NCBI GenBank assembly: GCA_963737405.1
Contig: CAVTSL010000009.1
Span: 62,001-126,000, forward strand
DNA from: JACCTU01 sp963737405
GTDB taxonomy: Bacteria; Actinomycetota; Thermoleophilia; Gaiellales; Gaiellaceae
DNA length: 64,000 nucleotides
Reading direction: 5' to 3'
Shown here: positions 35,406 to 43,222 of the stretch, piece by piece
Position numbering within the stretch: position 1 is the stretch's first letter
How the letters are laid out: every line of letters starts with the position of its first letter
Translations under genes and position numbers: made by a program
Notes under the pieces: generated by a model
The model's database searches: none
What the model saw: the letters and a program-made list of their open reading frames with translations, nothing else
Told to the model about the DNA's origin: nothing

Positions 35406-36631
35406 GTCTCGTGGTCTCGCGCGACCGCGAGCAGGCGGCGGAGCGCCTCCTCGTCGGTCACGAGCGTTGCGAGCTCCCCGAGCGCTTCGTCGACGGCTTC
35501 CGCGAAGCGCTCGGCGCCGCCGAACCGCGCGAGCGTCTCCGGCGGGACGAACTTCAGCAGGAGCGCCGACGTCCCGGGAGGGAGCGCGGCGAAGTGGACG
35601 GTGAGGATGCCGTGGTCGCGGAGCAGGAGCATCGCGAGCGCAGCGGTCGCCTCGTACGGCACCAAGGAACAGTCTGTTCCTTGCACTCCGGCCCGGCGCG
35701 CGGCCTCGGCCAGGATCGCCTCGCCCTCGAGCCGGACCGCCACCGGCGTTCGCTCGAGCCAGGGGAAATGCGCTTCGAGCGCGTCGCCGAGGTCGTTCGT
35801 CGCCGCGACGAGGTCTCGCACCCGCGTCGGGCTGTACCGCTCGAGCGAGCGGACGACGGCGGGGTAGAGCATCGGGCGCGCCTCGAGGCCGAGCTCGATG
35901 CCGCGGGCGCGGATCCGGCCGACGAGGTCGGCTCGTCCCGCGAGGAGGCCGAGCCGCGGGCCGGTCGTGCCGTACTTGTCGAGGCCGGTCGCTCCGGCGA
36001 CGGCTCCGAGCTCGAGCGTCTTCGGCTGGTCGAACACCGCAGGCCCGACACGCGCGCCACCGGCGTCGTCGACGAACAGGGGCACGCCGAGCCGGTTCGT
36101 CTCGGCGGCGATCGCCTCCAGCTCGTCGATCGGCAGCGCCTCGTAGGACACCGCGAGACGCGTGAGCACGACGAGCTGCGGATCGCGATCGAGGTGCGCC
36201 GCGAACTCGTCGTAGCCGCGGGTGTCGACGAGCTCGCCGCCCGCGAGCTTGACCGCGCGCACGACGACCGGGTGCGAGTAGCGCGCCGACACGCCGAGCA
36301 CGGTGTCGCCCGGCCGCACGAGGATCTGCATCGCGGCGACGATCGCCGCGGTCAGCCGGTTCGCGACGAAGACGTCGTCGCGTCCCGGCTCGCCGCCGAG
36401 ATGCTCGAGCGCGAGCTCCGTCAGCCGGTCGCCCCAGAACGCCGGCGCGAGATCGTCGTCGAGGAGCGCCGGATCGGCGTCGCCCAGCTCGAGCGCACGC
36501 TCGAGCCCGGTGAAGTTGAACAGCGTGCCTTCTCCGCTGCGCGCCTCCACGATCCGCCACGCCGCGCGGAGCTTCGCGACGTCGGCGCCGGTGTCGGGTA
36601 GGAGCGATCCGCGCTCGTACGGCAGCGTCAT
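35402..36631 (-). CDS. PLP-dependent aminotransferase-class enzyme (SelA/beta-eliminase-like)
   Basis: This 409-residue fold-type I PLP enzyme reads FVANRLTAAIVAAMQILV near residue 90, SARYSHPVVVRAVKLAGG, VPLFVDDAGGARVG (Asp that pairs with the PLP nitrogen), and GATGLDKYGTTGPRLGLL with the Schiff-base Lys. This arrangement is nearest to SelA/D-glucosaminate lyase-like enzymes, but I cannot name a substrate. Its ATG overlaps the stop of an amino acid ABC permease, which suggests it metabolises the imported amino acid. Confidence 0.8.
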   Translation of the reverse strand: MTLPYERGSLLPDTGADVAKLRAAWRIVEARSGEGTLFNFTGLERALELGDADPALLDDDLAPAFWGDRLTELALEHLGGEPGRDDVFVANRLTAAIVAAMQILVRPGDTVLGVSARYSHPVVVRAVKLAGGELVDTRGYDEFAAHLDRDPQLVVLTRLAVSYEALPIDELEAIAAETNRLGVPLFVDDAGGARVGPAVFDQPKTLELGAVAGATGLDKYGTTGPRLGLLAGRADLVGRIRARGIELGLEARPMLYPAVVRSLERYSPTRVRDLVAATNDLGDALEAHFPWLERTPVAVRLEGEAILAEAARRAGVQGTDCSLVPYEATAALAMLLLRDHGILTVHFAALPPGTSALLLKFVPPETLARFGGAERFAEAVDEALGELATLVTDEEALRRLLAVARDHET

Positions 36632-37308
36632 ACGAGGAGCTTCTTCTCGAGGTAGGCGGCGAGGCGCGTGAGCGGGAAGCAGATGAGGAAGAACACGACG
36701 GCGACGGCGCCGAGGATCTCGAACGCGTGCGGGTCGAGAAGCCCGACCGGCGGCGGCGAGCCGAGACGCTCGATCGACTGCTCGGCGGTCTCGAGCAGCT
36801 CCGAGCCGCCGATGACCTGGATCAGCGTCGTGTTGAGGATGATCCCGACGACCAGCCCGACGAGCGGCGGGATCAGCCGGCGGAGCGCCTGCGGGAAGAT
36901 CACGTAGCGGTGCCGACCCACCCAGCCGAAGCCGAGCGCGGAGGACGCCTCGTGCTGCTCGCGCGGGATCGACTGCACGGCGCCGCGCGTCGCCTCGGCG
37001 ATCTGCGCGCTCCCCCACAGCGTCAGCGTGATGATCCCGCTCGTGAAGACGTCGAACTCCAGCCGTGGGCTCAGCGCGGGCAGCCCGAAGTGGACGATGA
37101 AGAGCGTGACGATGATCGGCAGCCCGCGCCAGACCTCGATGTAGCCGCGGATCAGCGCCCGCGAGAGCCAGAACCGGATCGTGATGAGGGTGCCGAGCAC
37201 GACGCCGATGCCGGTCGCGAGCACCACGGAGATCGCGGCCACGCGCAGCGTGTTGCGCAGCCCGACGTCGAGCATGTATCGCGCGACGGGCTCGACCCAG
37301 TCCGGCAT
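36628..37308 (-). CDS. Polar amino acid ABC transporter permease, second subunit
   Basis: This 226-residue HisM/GlnP-type permease has about five helices (LRVAAISVVLATGIGVVLG near residue 20). The EAA loop that contacts the ATPase is EASSALGFGWVGRHRYVIFPQALR (about 126-149, quoted in part as HEASSALGFGWVG). It pairs with the permease before it; their stop and start overlap (TGATG). Confidence 0.9.
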   Translation of the reverse strand: MPDWVEPVARYMLDVGLRNTLRVAAISVVLATGIGVVLGTLITIRFWLSRALIRGYIEVWRGLPIIVTLFIVHFGLPALSPRLEFDVFTSGIITLTLWGSAQIAEATRGAVQSIPREQHEASSALGFGWVGRHRYVIFPQALRRLIPPLVGLVVGIILNTTLIQVIGGSELLETAEQSIERLGSPPPVGLLDPHAFEILGAVAVVFFLICFPLTRLAAYLEKKLLV

Positions 37309-37985
37309 CAGAGCGCCTCCGGCAGTGCGAGCCGCCCCTCGGCGAAGCGGATCAGCGCCGACAGCGACCAGACGAGCGTCAGGTAGACGACTCCGAGCAC
37401 GGTGATCGTCTCCCACGTCGCGAGCTCGAGCGCATTGATCTGATAGGCCGAGGTGTAGAACTCCTCGTAGGCGATGACGTACAGCAGCGCCGTGTTCTTC
37501 ACGACGGCGATGTACGTGTTGATCGACGACGGCAGTGCGATCCGGCCGCCGATCGGGAGCGTCACGTTGAAGAACGTCGCGACCCGGCTGAACCCCAGCG
37601 CGAGCGCGCCCTCACGCAGCCTGTCCGGGACCGCCTCGAACCCGGCGCGGAAGTTCTCGGTGTTGAACGCGCCGCCCCAGAGCGTGATCGACAGCCATGC
37701 GACCGTGAAGACGTCGAGCCTGATCCCCGGCCACTCGGGGAGCGCGAAGTAGAGGAAGAAGATCTGCACGAGGATCGGCGTGTTCCGGATCACCTCGACG
37801 TAGACCGCCGCGAGCTGGCTCAGGACGGGGATGCGGTGGGCGCGCGCCGCACCGAGGAAGAGGCCGATCACGAACGAGCCGGCGATCGCGATCGCCGAGA
37901 CGTAGATCGTCCGTGCGAACCCACGGAGGAGGAACTCCCAGTGCTCGGAGAGATACGCACCGAGGTCGTACGTGATCGCGAGCAT
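37308..37985 (-). CDS. Polar amino acid ABC transporter permease, first subunit
   Basis: This 225-residue permease of the HisQ/GlnP type has the EAA loop LREGALALGFSRVATFFNV (about 122-140) and the N-terminal NTPILVQIFFLYFALPEW. With the following subunit it would form the heterodimeric membrane channel. It is separated from the binding-protein gene by a strong hairpin. Confidence 0.9.
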   Translation of the reverse strand: MLAITYDLGAYLSEHWEFLLRGFARTIYVSAIAIAGSFVIGLFLGAARAHRIPVLSQLAAVYVEVIRNTPILVQIFFLYFALPEWPGIRLDVFTVAWLSITLWGGAFNTENFRAGFEAVPDRLREGALALGFSRVATFFNVTLPIGGRIALPSSINTYIAVVKNTALLYVIAYEEFYTSAYQINALELATWETITVLGVVYLTLVWSLSALIRFAEGRLALPEAL

Positions 37986-37993
37986 GGCTAACG

Positions 37994-38024
37994 AGGGAGC
38001 GGCCGCGCGTGGCGGCCGCTCCCT
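37994..38024 (-). terminator. Intercistronic hairpin between binding-protein and permease genes
   Basis: A perfect 13-bp stem (37994-38006 with 38012-38024) and a 5-nt loop lie in the only real gap of the operon, just after the binding-protein stop. It has no T-run. Such hairpins often protect the upstream mRNA or partly stop transcription, making more binding protein than permease. Confidence 0.6.
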
Positions 38025-38037
38025 TCGCGTCGATCCG

Positions 38038-38964
38038 CTACGGGCAAACCGTGTCGGGTGCCGGCGCGTCTGCCGGCGCGTACCCGAACGTGTTCCGCGG
38101 GCGGAGGATGTTGCTCGAGAACCCGGGCACGAAGCGTGCCGGGACGTTGTTGCGCAGGATCGTCATGAAGCGGTCGGCCTTGCGCATCAGCTCGAGCCGC
38201 GCGTTCACCCACCGTGTGAGTCCGGTGTTCCCCTGGCGGATGCCGATGCCGTAGGGCAGCGCCAGGAACGTGTCGTTCGTGAGCTTCGAGTTGCGGTCAG
38301 CCGCGGCGATCCCGACGAGGACCGAGTCGTCCCACATCAGCGTGTCCGCGCGACCCTGGTTGAACGTCAGCGCCGCGTTCGTGAAGTTGTCGGTCACGGT
38401 GAGCTTCGCGCTCGGGAAGCACTTCCGCACCCACCGGTCGTAGATCGAGCCGCTGGTCGTCACGATGTTGCGGTTCGCCAGCTGGCTGACGAGCGAGTTC
38501 GGCTGGTCGTTCTTGACCAGCAGCCGCCCGGTCGCCTTGTAGTACGCCCGCGAGAAGTCGATCCGCGTGTCGCGGTCGCGGGTGTACGTGAACGTGGCGA
38601 TCACCATGTCGACGCGCCCCGTCGTCAACGCCGGCTCTCGCGCCGGAGTCGGGGTGCACTCGAAGCTGATGCGGTTCGGATTCCCGAAGGCATACCGCGA
38701 GAACCACCGCGCGATCTCGACGTCGAAACCGGCGTTCTCGCCGCGCACGTTGATGTACCCGAACGGCGGTGCATCGCACTTGACGCCCATCAGGAAGCGC
38801 TTCCGTGCCTTGATGTTCGACGGCAGCGCCGGGAGCTTCGGCTTCTTCTTCGCCGTCGGTGTCGCCGTCGCCGGACCTGCTCCCGACGTCGCCGCGACGC
38901 CGAGCGCCGTCACGACGGCCGCGACGAGCGCGGCCACAGAGACGACGGCAATGAGCTTCTTCAT
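38038..38964 (-). CDS. Amino acid ABC transporter substrate-binding protein
   Basis: This 308-residue family 3 solute-binding protein has a signal peptide (KKLIAVVSVAALVAAVVTALG), then the core RFLMGVKCDAPPFGYINVRG, GFDVEIARWFSRYAFG, ALTTGRVDMVIATFTYTRDR and IDFSRAYYKATGRLLVK. The DFSxAYY block is typical of polar amino acid binding. No lipobox Cys follows the signal, so it may be anchored by the uncleaved helix or released. Confidence 0.92.
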   Translation of the reverse strand: MKKLIAVVSVAALVAAVVTALGVAATSGAGPATATPTAKKKPKLPALPSNIKARKRFLMGVKCDAPPFGYINVRGENAGFDVEIARWFSRYAFGNPNRISFECTPTPAREPALTTGRVDMVIATFTYTRDRDTRIDFSRAYYKATGRLLVKNDQPNSLVSQLANRNIVTTSGSIYDRWVRKCFPSAKLTVTDNFTNAALTFNQGRADTLMWDDSVLVGIAAADRNSKLTNDTFLALPYGIGIRQGNTGLTRWVNARLELMRKADRFMTILRNNVPARFVPGFSSNILRPRNTFGYAPADAPAPDTVCP

Positions 38965-39773
38965 CCAACCCCTCCTTGACCTTCGATTGTGAGTTCCTCC
39001 AATGAACCCGCCAGCTGCAGAGAGCGCCGCAGGAAGCGCCGCGTCCTCTCCTCCCTTGGACGATCGAGCACGTCGGCCGGTTTGCCCTGCTCGACGATTC
39101 GCCCCTCGTCCATGAAGATCACCCGATCCCCGACCTCGCGCGCGAAGTGCATCTCGTGCGTGACGACGAGCATCGTCATGCCGTCGCGCGCGAGGTCGCG
39201 CATCACGACGAGCACTTCGCCGACGAGCTCCGGATCGAGCGCGGAGGTGACCTCGTCGAAGAGCATCACGTGCGGCCGCATCATCAGCGCTCGCGCGATG
39301 GCAACGCGCTGCTGCTGCCCGCCCGACAGCTGGTGCGGGTAGCTCCCGGCCTTCTCCTCGAGGCCGACCCGCTCGAGGAGCTCGCGCGCGCGCTGCTCGG
39401 CCTCCTTGCGGCCCATCTTCTTGATTCGCCGGGCCGCGAGCGTGAGGTTGTCGATCGCGCGCAGGTGCGGGAAGAGGTTGAACTGCTGGAAGACGATCCC
39501 GATCCGCTGCCTGATCTCGGGGAGCTTCACGCCCTTGCCGGTGATCTGGACGCCCTCGAGCCAGATCTGGCCGGAGTCGACCGGCTCGAGCAGGTTGACG
39601 CACCGGAGCAGAGTGCTCTTCCCGCTGCCGCTCGGCCCGATCACCACGAGCACCTCGCCCGAGGCGACCTCGAGGTCGATGTCGCGCAGGACGACGTTGT
39701 CGCCGAAGCTCTTCGTGACGCCCTCCAGGCGCACCACGGTGTCGGTCGAGGGTGCGACGAGAGGCGCGGCCAC
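38961..39773 (-). CDS. Polar amino acid ABC transporter ATP-binding protein
   Basis: This 270-residue GlnQ/HisP-type ATPase has Walker A VIGPSGSGKSTLLRCVNLL (about 45-63), Q-loop VFQQFNLFPHL, signature HQLSGGQQQRVAIARAL, Walker B VMLFDEVTSALDPEL and the H-loop VVTHEMHFA. It is the first gene of the operon and starts at GTG after AAGAAGG. Its stop overlaps the binding-protein ATG. Confidence 0.95.
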   Translation of the reverse strand: MAAPLVAPSTDTVVRLEGVTKSFGDNVVLRDIDLEVASGEVLVVIGPSGSGKSTLLRCVNLLEPVDSGQIWLEGVQITGKGVKLPEIRQRIGIVFQQFNLFPHLRAIDNLTLAARRIKKMGRKEAEQRARELLERVGLEEKAGSYPHQLSGGQQQRVAIARALMMRPHVMLFDEVTSALDPELVGEVLVVMRDLARDGMTMLVVTHEMHFAREVGDRVIFMDEGRIVEQGKPADVLDRPREERTRRFLRRSLQLAGSLEELTIEGQGGVG

Positions 39774-40036
39774 GGACGACCCTTCTTACCGTTTTTTCAC
39801 ACCTGGTTCAACGGGCCTCAATGCAAAAGCTCGACCTATGCACAGGCTTCACAAGCGCGGCCTGCGATTGACACAAGTGCGTCAGACGACCCTTGCCCCC
39901 TGGCGGCGACCCTGGCTGCGTGCTTACCGAAACCTCAGCAAAACCTGCAAAAACCGACGCGCTCGGGCCTCGGAGTGGCGGCCGAGACCACACCTGGACC
40001 ACACGAGCGCAGCGAATCAAACACTCGGTGGTCCCG

Positions 40037-40215
40037 TTAGCCGGGGAAGGAGAGCGTGACGACGTCGATTACGCGCCGATCGGTCGTGACGCGCTTCCCG
40101 TCCCGCGGAAGTTGGCGGTACTCGTTCGCGTGCGCCGCCGCAAAGACCCCCGGCCGGGGGATGCACGCACAGGAACGCCAATCCCTCCTTCGGGTGATAC
40201 GGCCCAGCGAATGTC
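40037..40215 (-). pseudogene. Possible decayed coding fragment
   Basis: Read on the minus strand, GPYHPKEGLAFLCVHP joins PGVFAAAHANEYRQLPRDG if one C is removed from the run near 40148-40152, and continues to VVTLSFPG and a stop at 40037. The joined text looks like real protein, but no start is visible and I do not recognise it. Confidence 0.25.
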
Positions 40216-40231
40216 CAGATACTGTCCAGAC
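40213..40231 (+). repeat. Short direct repeat TGTCCAGA
   Basis: TGTCCAGA occurs at 40213-40220 and 40224-40231, an 11-bp period, close to one helical turn. It could be a regulator site or a recombination remnant; nothing distinguishes these. Confidence 0.35.
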
Positions 40232-40409
40232 TAGAGTTTGCTGGAACGAAGGACCTTGCGGCCTTGCCTGCTGCGATCGGCCTCGGCTTTCCGGGGTAAG
40301 GGGATCGCGGCCGTGGCGGCCGAGCAAGTGACTCGTTAGACGTCCTCGACTTAGAGCGTTCGCCCCGTGAGAGGCATCCGGGTGACGCGAGCCGACCGCC
40401 CGGCGATCT

Positions 40410-40453
40410 CAGGCGACAGCGAAAGCGGCGCTCGACGCTGGCCTCCTCGCCTG
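40410..40453 (+). promoter_or_regulatory. Nested inverted repeat in the presumed 5' leader of the PTT-repeat gene
   Basis: CAGGCGA (40410-40416) pairs with TCGCCTG (40447-40453), and the adjoining CAGCG (40417-40421) pairs with CGCTG (40436-40440), giving a 12-bp stem with a one-sided 6-nt bulge. It lies about 90 nt before the ATG at 40541. It matches no riboswitch class I know. Confidence 0.35.
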
Positions 40454-40540
40454 CCAGCTCGATCGGCGGCGATTGCGCAACGTCGGCGCGGCCTCTCTCA
40501 ACTCTGCTGCACGTGATTTCCCATCGATGAAAGGAACGAC

Positions 40541-41149
40541 ATGAAGAGACTCATTTGGTTCGCGGCGCCGCTGGTGCTTGCGTTCGGGGCGCTCGCCGGC
40601 GGGGGGACATCGGTCCTCGCGGCGGGACTGCCCTCAGCACCTCCAGGGCAGGGACCGTGCTCGCACGGCAACAGCGGCAAGGACTGCCGGCCCGATCCGT
40701 CCCCGAACGGCAAGGACTGCGAGGCCCACGGCAAAGACGACGTCGGAGGTATGAACGAGGACCACTGCCTCGGCCCGTCGACGCCGACGACCCCGACCAC
40801 TCCGACCACTCCGACCACTCCGACCACCCCGACCACCCCGACCACCCCGACCACCCCGACCACCCCGACCACCCCGACCACCCCGACCACCCCGACCACC
40901 GCGGTGACGCCGACGACGTCGACGACGACCACGGCAACGGAGACGTCAACGTCCTCCACGACGCCAAGCCCGAAACCGCAGGCACCTCCGAGTGCCACGG
41001 CTCCGTTCACGCCCCCGAGCATCGGGAGTGCTGTCACGACAGCGGTTCCGGCGCGGACGACGAAAGCACCGGCCAGTGATGTCGCAGGCGTCCTGGTCGC
41101 GAAGAAGGCCCAGCCCAAGGTGCCCAGTGTTCTTCCGTTCACTCCGTAG
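40541..41149 (+). CDS. Secreted Pro-Thr repeat protein ending in LPFTP
   Basis: This 202-residue protein starts with a signal peptide (KRLIWFAAPLVLAFGALAGG). A Cys-containing polar part follows (GPCSHGNSGKDCRPD, EAHGKDDVGGMNEDHC), then thirteen PTT units, a Thr/Ser-rich stretch and an Ala/Pro-rich tail. The last five residues, LPFTP, resemble an LPxTG sortase motif, but there is no hydrophobic helix or basic tail after it. AAAGGA precedes the ATG. The end overlaps the sortase gene by 23 nt, so this is probably its partner or substrate on the cell surface. Confidence 0.8.
   Translation: MKRLIWFAAPLVLAFGALAGGGTSVLAAGLPSAPPGQGPCSHGNSGKDCRPDPSPNGKDCEAHGKDDVGGMNEDHCLGPSTPTTPTTPTTPTTPTTPTTPTTPTTPTTPTTPTTPTTPTTAVTPTTSTTTTATETSTSSTTPSPKPQAPPSATAPFTPPSIGSAVTTAVPARTTKAPASDVAGVLVAKKAQPKVPSVLPFTP
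40784..40900 (+). repeat. Thirteen-unit 9-bp tandem repeat
   Basis: Thirteen head-to-tail copies of CCGACCACY encode (Pro-Thr-Thr)13. Units 5-13 are identical, the first four vary at one position each, and the array stays in frame, so copy-number change would lengthen or shorten the protein by three residues at a time. Confidence 0.95.
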
Positions 41150-41537
41150 CACGCTCGTACTGCTCGTTGCGGGGCTGGCGATCGCCAGCCCCGCAACGGC
41201 GTCCGCGCAGACGCGGCTCCAGATCCCGCGCCTCGAGCTCGACGTCCCACTCGCACGTACCCTCGCGGATGGGCCGAAGCTGTACTTCCGCGATCGGGAC
41301 ACGGTCGCGATCGCTGGCCACCGCACGACCCACACTCGCCCCTTCCTCTACCTCCCGCAGCTTCGCCGCGGCGACACGATCTTCCTCGGCGCTAGGAAAT
41401 ACGTCGTGCGGAGCGCGGCGATCGTGCGGCCATGGCAGGTCTGGGTGCTGCGCTACCGTGGCCTCGTGCTGTCCGCATGCCACCCCGCGGGAAGTTCGAC
41501 GTACAGGTACGTCGTCTTCGCAGCACTTGCGCGTTAG
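41127..41537 (+). CDS. Sortase family protein
   Basis: This 136-residue protein starts at GTG 41127 inside the end of the PTT-repeat gene. It has an N-terminal hydrophobic signal (STLVLLVAGLAIASPATA) and the sortase core: RLQIPRLELDVPLA, the catalytic His in TVAIAGHRTTHTRPF, Cys in LVLSACHPAG and Arg in STYRYVV. Sortases join surface proteins to the wall or to each other. The small size and single N-terminal helix fit class E or F types. Confidence 0.85.
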   Translation: MFFRSLRSTLVLLVAGLAIASPATASAQTRLQIPRLELDVPLARTLADGPKLYFRDRDTVAIAGHRTTHTRPFLYLPQLRRGDTIFLGARKYVVRSAAIVRPWQVWVLRYRGLVLSACHPAGSSTYRYVVFAALAR

Positions 41538-41760
41538 CTCGAAGACTCGACGAGTGCGGCGCGGGGGCAAACCAAAACGAGTTGTTCGTCGGCGGTCAGA
41601 ACGTGTGAGTACGTGTCGAGCGTGAGCGACTTGCGCGAGTGGCCGAGCTGCGCCGCGACCATCGCCACCGGGACGCCAGGGCTGATCTGCACCGACGCGT
41701 AGCGGTGCCCCTCGGTTGGGTGCTCGGGACCCGAGGGCCTACACTCGAGAGAGATGAGCC
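41534..41760 (-). pseudogene. Tyrosine recombinase (integrase) C-terminal remnant
   Basis: The minus strand encodes ASVQISPGVPVAMVAAQLG, then HSRKSLTLDTYSHVLTADE. These match the last catalytic part of tyrosine recombinases: the LGHS histidine and the nucleophile Tyr in TYSHV. The upstream HxxR box and the rest of the enzyme are missing; sequence before GHRYAS is unrelated. It marks an old integration event beside the sortase genes. Confidence 0.8.
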
Positions 41761-42326
41761 GACTTCGCATGCTGGGCGGCGACGTCGAGGACGCCCTCGA
41801 GAACGTGAACGTGCCGAGCTACGTGATCGACCCGCAGGGGGTCATCCGCTGGATCAACCCCGCAGCGGAGAAGCTCGTCGGCGACGTGCGGGGGCGTCAG
41901 TTCACCTCGGTCGTCGTCCCGGAGGAGCGCCGCCTGGCGCGGGAGATGTTCGCGCGGAAGGTGGCGGGGACGGCGCCGAGCACGCACGGCGACTTCGTCC
42001 TCTTCCGGGCAGACGGCGGCCGGATGGCCGTCGAGGTGAGCTCGGTCCAGCTGATGCAGGGCGACCGCGTCGTGGGAGTCTTCGGTCAGGCCCGGCACAT
42101 GGACCCGGACGCCGCGAGGCCGGTCGACCACCCGGCGCTCACTCCACGTCAGACCGAGGTCCTGCGGCTCCTCGAGCGGGGCCGCTCGACGACGCAGATC
42201 GCGGAGGAGCTCAAGCTGAGCCGCGAGACGGTGCGAAACCACGTCCGCCACCTGTTGAAGGCGCTCGGAGTCCACACGCGGCTCGAGGCCGTTGCCGTGG
42301 CGCGCCGCGAGCACCTCGCCGCTTAA
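41754..42326 (+). CDS. PAS-LuxR regulator
   Basis: This 190-residue protein has one PAS domain (VNVPSYVIDPQGVIRWINP near residue 18 to about 115) and a C-terminal LuxR HTH (LTPRQTEVLRLLERGRSTT, then LSRETVRNHVRHLLKALG). The PAS core lacks an obvious haem or flavin ligand. The ATG follows TACACT by 8 nt and GAGAGAG could serve as a weak ribosome site. Target genes unknown. Confidence 0.9.
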   Translation: MSRLRMLGGDVEDALENVNVPSYVIDPQGVIRWINPAAEKLVGDVRGRQFTSVVVPEERRLAREMFARKVAGTAPSTHGDFVLFRADGGRMAVEVSSVQLMQGDRVVGVFGQARHMDPDAARPVDHPALTPRQTEVLRLLERGRSTTQIAEELKLSRETVRNHVRHLLKALGVHTRLEAVAVARREHLAA

Positions 42327-42440
42327 CGGGCACGCGCGGTCATTGACCTGAGTGGGTCAGGCGGCCGTGGCAGTCGCCCCGGAATGCTTGACGACGAGAT
42401 GGCAGGCTGGAGCGAACGACCCGCGCCGCGGCGCCGAGGG

Positions 42441-43172
42441 CTACGAGACCGCGGCTTCCCCGGGGCGCGGCTCGTCGATGCCGCTCTCCGGCGTTCCAAC
42501 GACTGGCGGCTCGCCCGGGCGGAGGTAGAGCAGGTCATACGCGAGGGCCGCGATGCCGCCGCCAAGGATGGGGCCGACCCAGTAGACCCACCAGTCCGCC
42601 CACTCGCCCTCGACGAGCTCCGGGCCGAACGCCCGTGCAGGGTTCATCGCCGCGCCGGTTAGCGGCCCGCCGCCGAGGATGTCGAAGGTGATCGTGAGGC
42701 CGATCGCGAGGCCGGCGATCGACTTGAACGTGCCGCCGGGGTCGGCGGCGGTCGCGAAGACGACCCAGACGAGGAAGAACGTCAGGATCCCTTCGACGAG
42801 GACGGCCGAGCCGAGGTTGACCGCGTCGTTCACGTGAGGCACGCCGCCGCCGAGGTCGGCTTCGTCCGGATAGACGGCGCGGAGCGCAAGCGCGGCGACG
42901 ATCGAGGCGAGAAGCTGCGTGGCGATGTAGATCGCGCCGAGCACGGGCTCCATGCGGCGCGTGAGGAGGAAGCCGATCGTGACGGCCGGGTTGAAGTGCC
43001 CGCCCGAGATGTGGCCGACCGACGAGGCCATCACGGCGATCACGAAGCCCTGCGCGACCGCCGGCCCGACGAGCTGGCCGCCCGAGAAGAGGATCGAGCC
43101 GACCGCGATGAAGACGAGCGCGAACACTCCGACGAACTCTGCGAACGCACGGCGGAACCAGTCGGGCGGCAT
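42441..43172 (-). CDS. MIP family aquaporin/glycerol channel
   Basis: This 243-residue protein has six helices and the two NPA half-helix motifs, GHISGGHFNPAVTIGFL (about 54-70) and GAAMNPARAFGPEL (about 179-192). The second motif is NPARAFGP, as in water-selective aquaporins. The start is the ATG at 43172 (a TTG one codon upstream is possible). It would move water or small neutral solutes across the membrane. Confidence 0.93.
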   Translation of the reverse strand: MPPDWFRRAFAEFVGVFALVFIAVGSILFSGGQLVGPAVAQGFVIAVMASSVGHISGGHFNPAVTIGFLLTRRMEPVLGAIYIATQLLASIVAALALRAVYPDEADLGGGVPHVNDAVNLGSAVLVEGILTFFLVWVVFATAADPGGTFKSIAGLAIGLTITFDILGGGPLTGAAMNPARAFGPELVEGEWADWWVYWVGPILGGGIAALAYDLLYLRPGEPPVVGTPESGIDEPRPGEAAVS

Positions 43173-43210
43173 CAAGTGAAACGCTAGGAGGCGGGTCGGA
43201 CGGCCTTTGC

Positions 43211-43216
43211 TAGCTT
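43211..43216 (+). promoter_or_regulatory. -10-like element of a probable leaderless promoter (zinc ribbon)
   Basis: TAGCTT is followed by exactly 6 nt and the GTG at 43223, with no ribosome-binding site. Confidence 0.45.
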
Positions 43217-43222
43217 GGAAAC

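Larger units (their letters stand above)
39774..40540. other. 767-nt gene-poor stretch at the start of an accessory island
   Basis: No gene with recognisable product is seen. The region is less GC-rich than its surroundings and holds a direct repeat (40213-40231), a possible decayed minus-strand coding fragment (40037-40215) and a nested inverted repeat (40410-40453) upstream of the PTT-repeat gene. The promoters of the ABC operon (leftward) and the PTT-repeat gene (rightward) must lie here, but I see no clear hexamer pair. Confidence 0.6.

Noticed and set aside
39800..39840. A GGTTCAA segment considered as the T-arm of a tRNA.
   Set aside because: No acceptor, D-arm or anticodon stem can be built around it.
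40371..40540. Leader region considered as a riboswitch, including a GCGAAAGC tetraloop.
   Set aside because: It does not match the conserved core of c-di-GMP, ydaO, cobalamin or other classes I know; only the inverted repeat was kept.
40784..40900. Repeat array considered as CRISPR.
   Set aside because: The units are 9 bp, contiguous, lack spacers and encode PTT in a secreted protein.
40498..41256. A minus-strand frame with many VVGVVGVVG repeats.
   Set aside because: It is only the reverse complement of the PTT repeat; no start signal or domain supports it.
42350..42364. CCTGA-GTGGG-TCAGG inverted repeat after the PAS-LuxR gene.
   Set aside because: A 5-bp stem without a T-run is too weak to call a terminator or operator.
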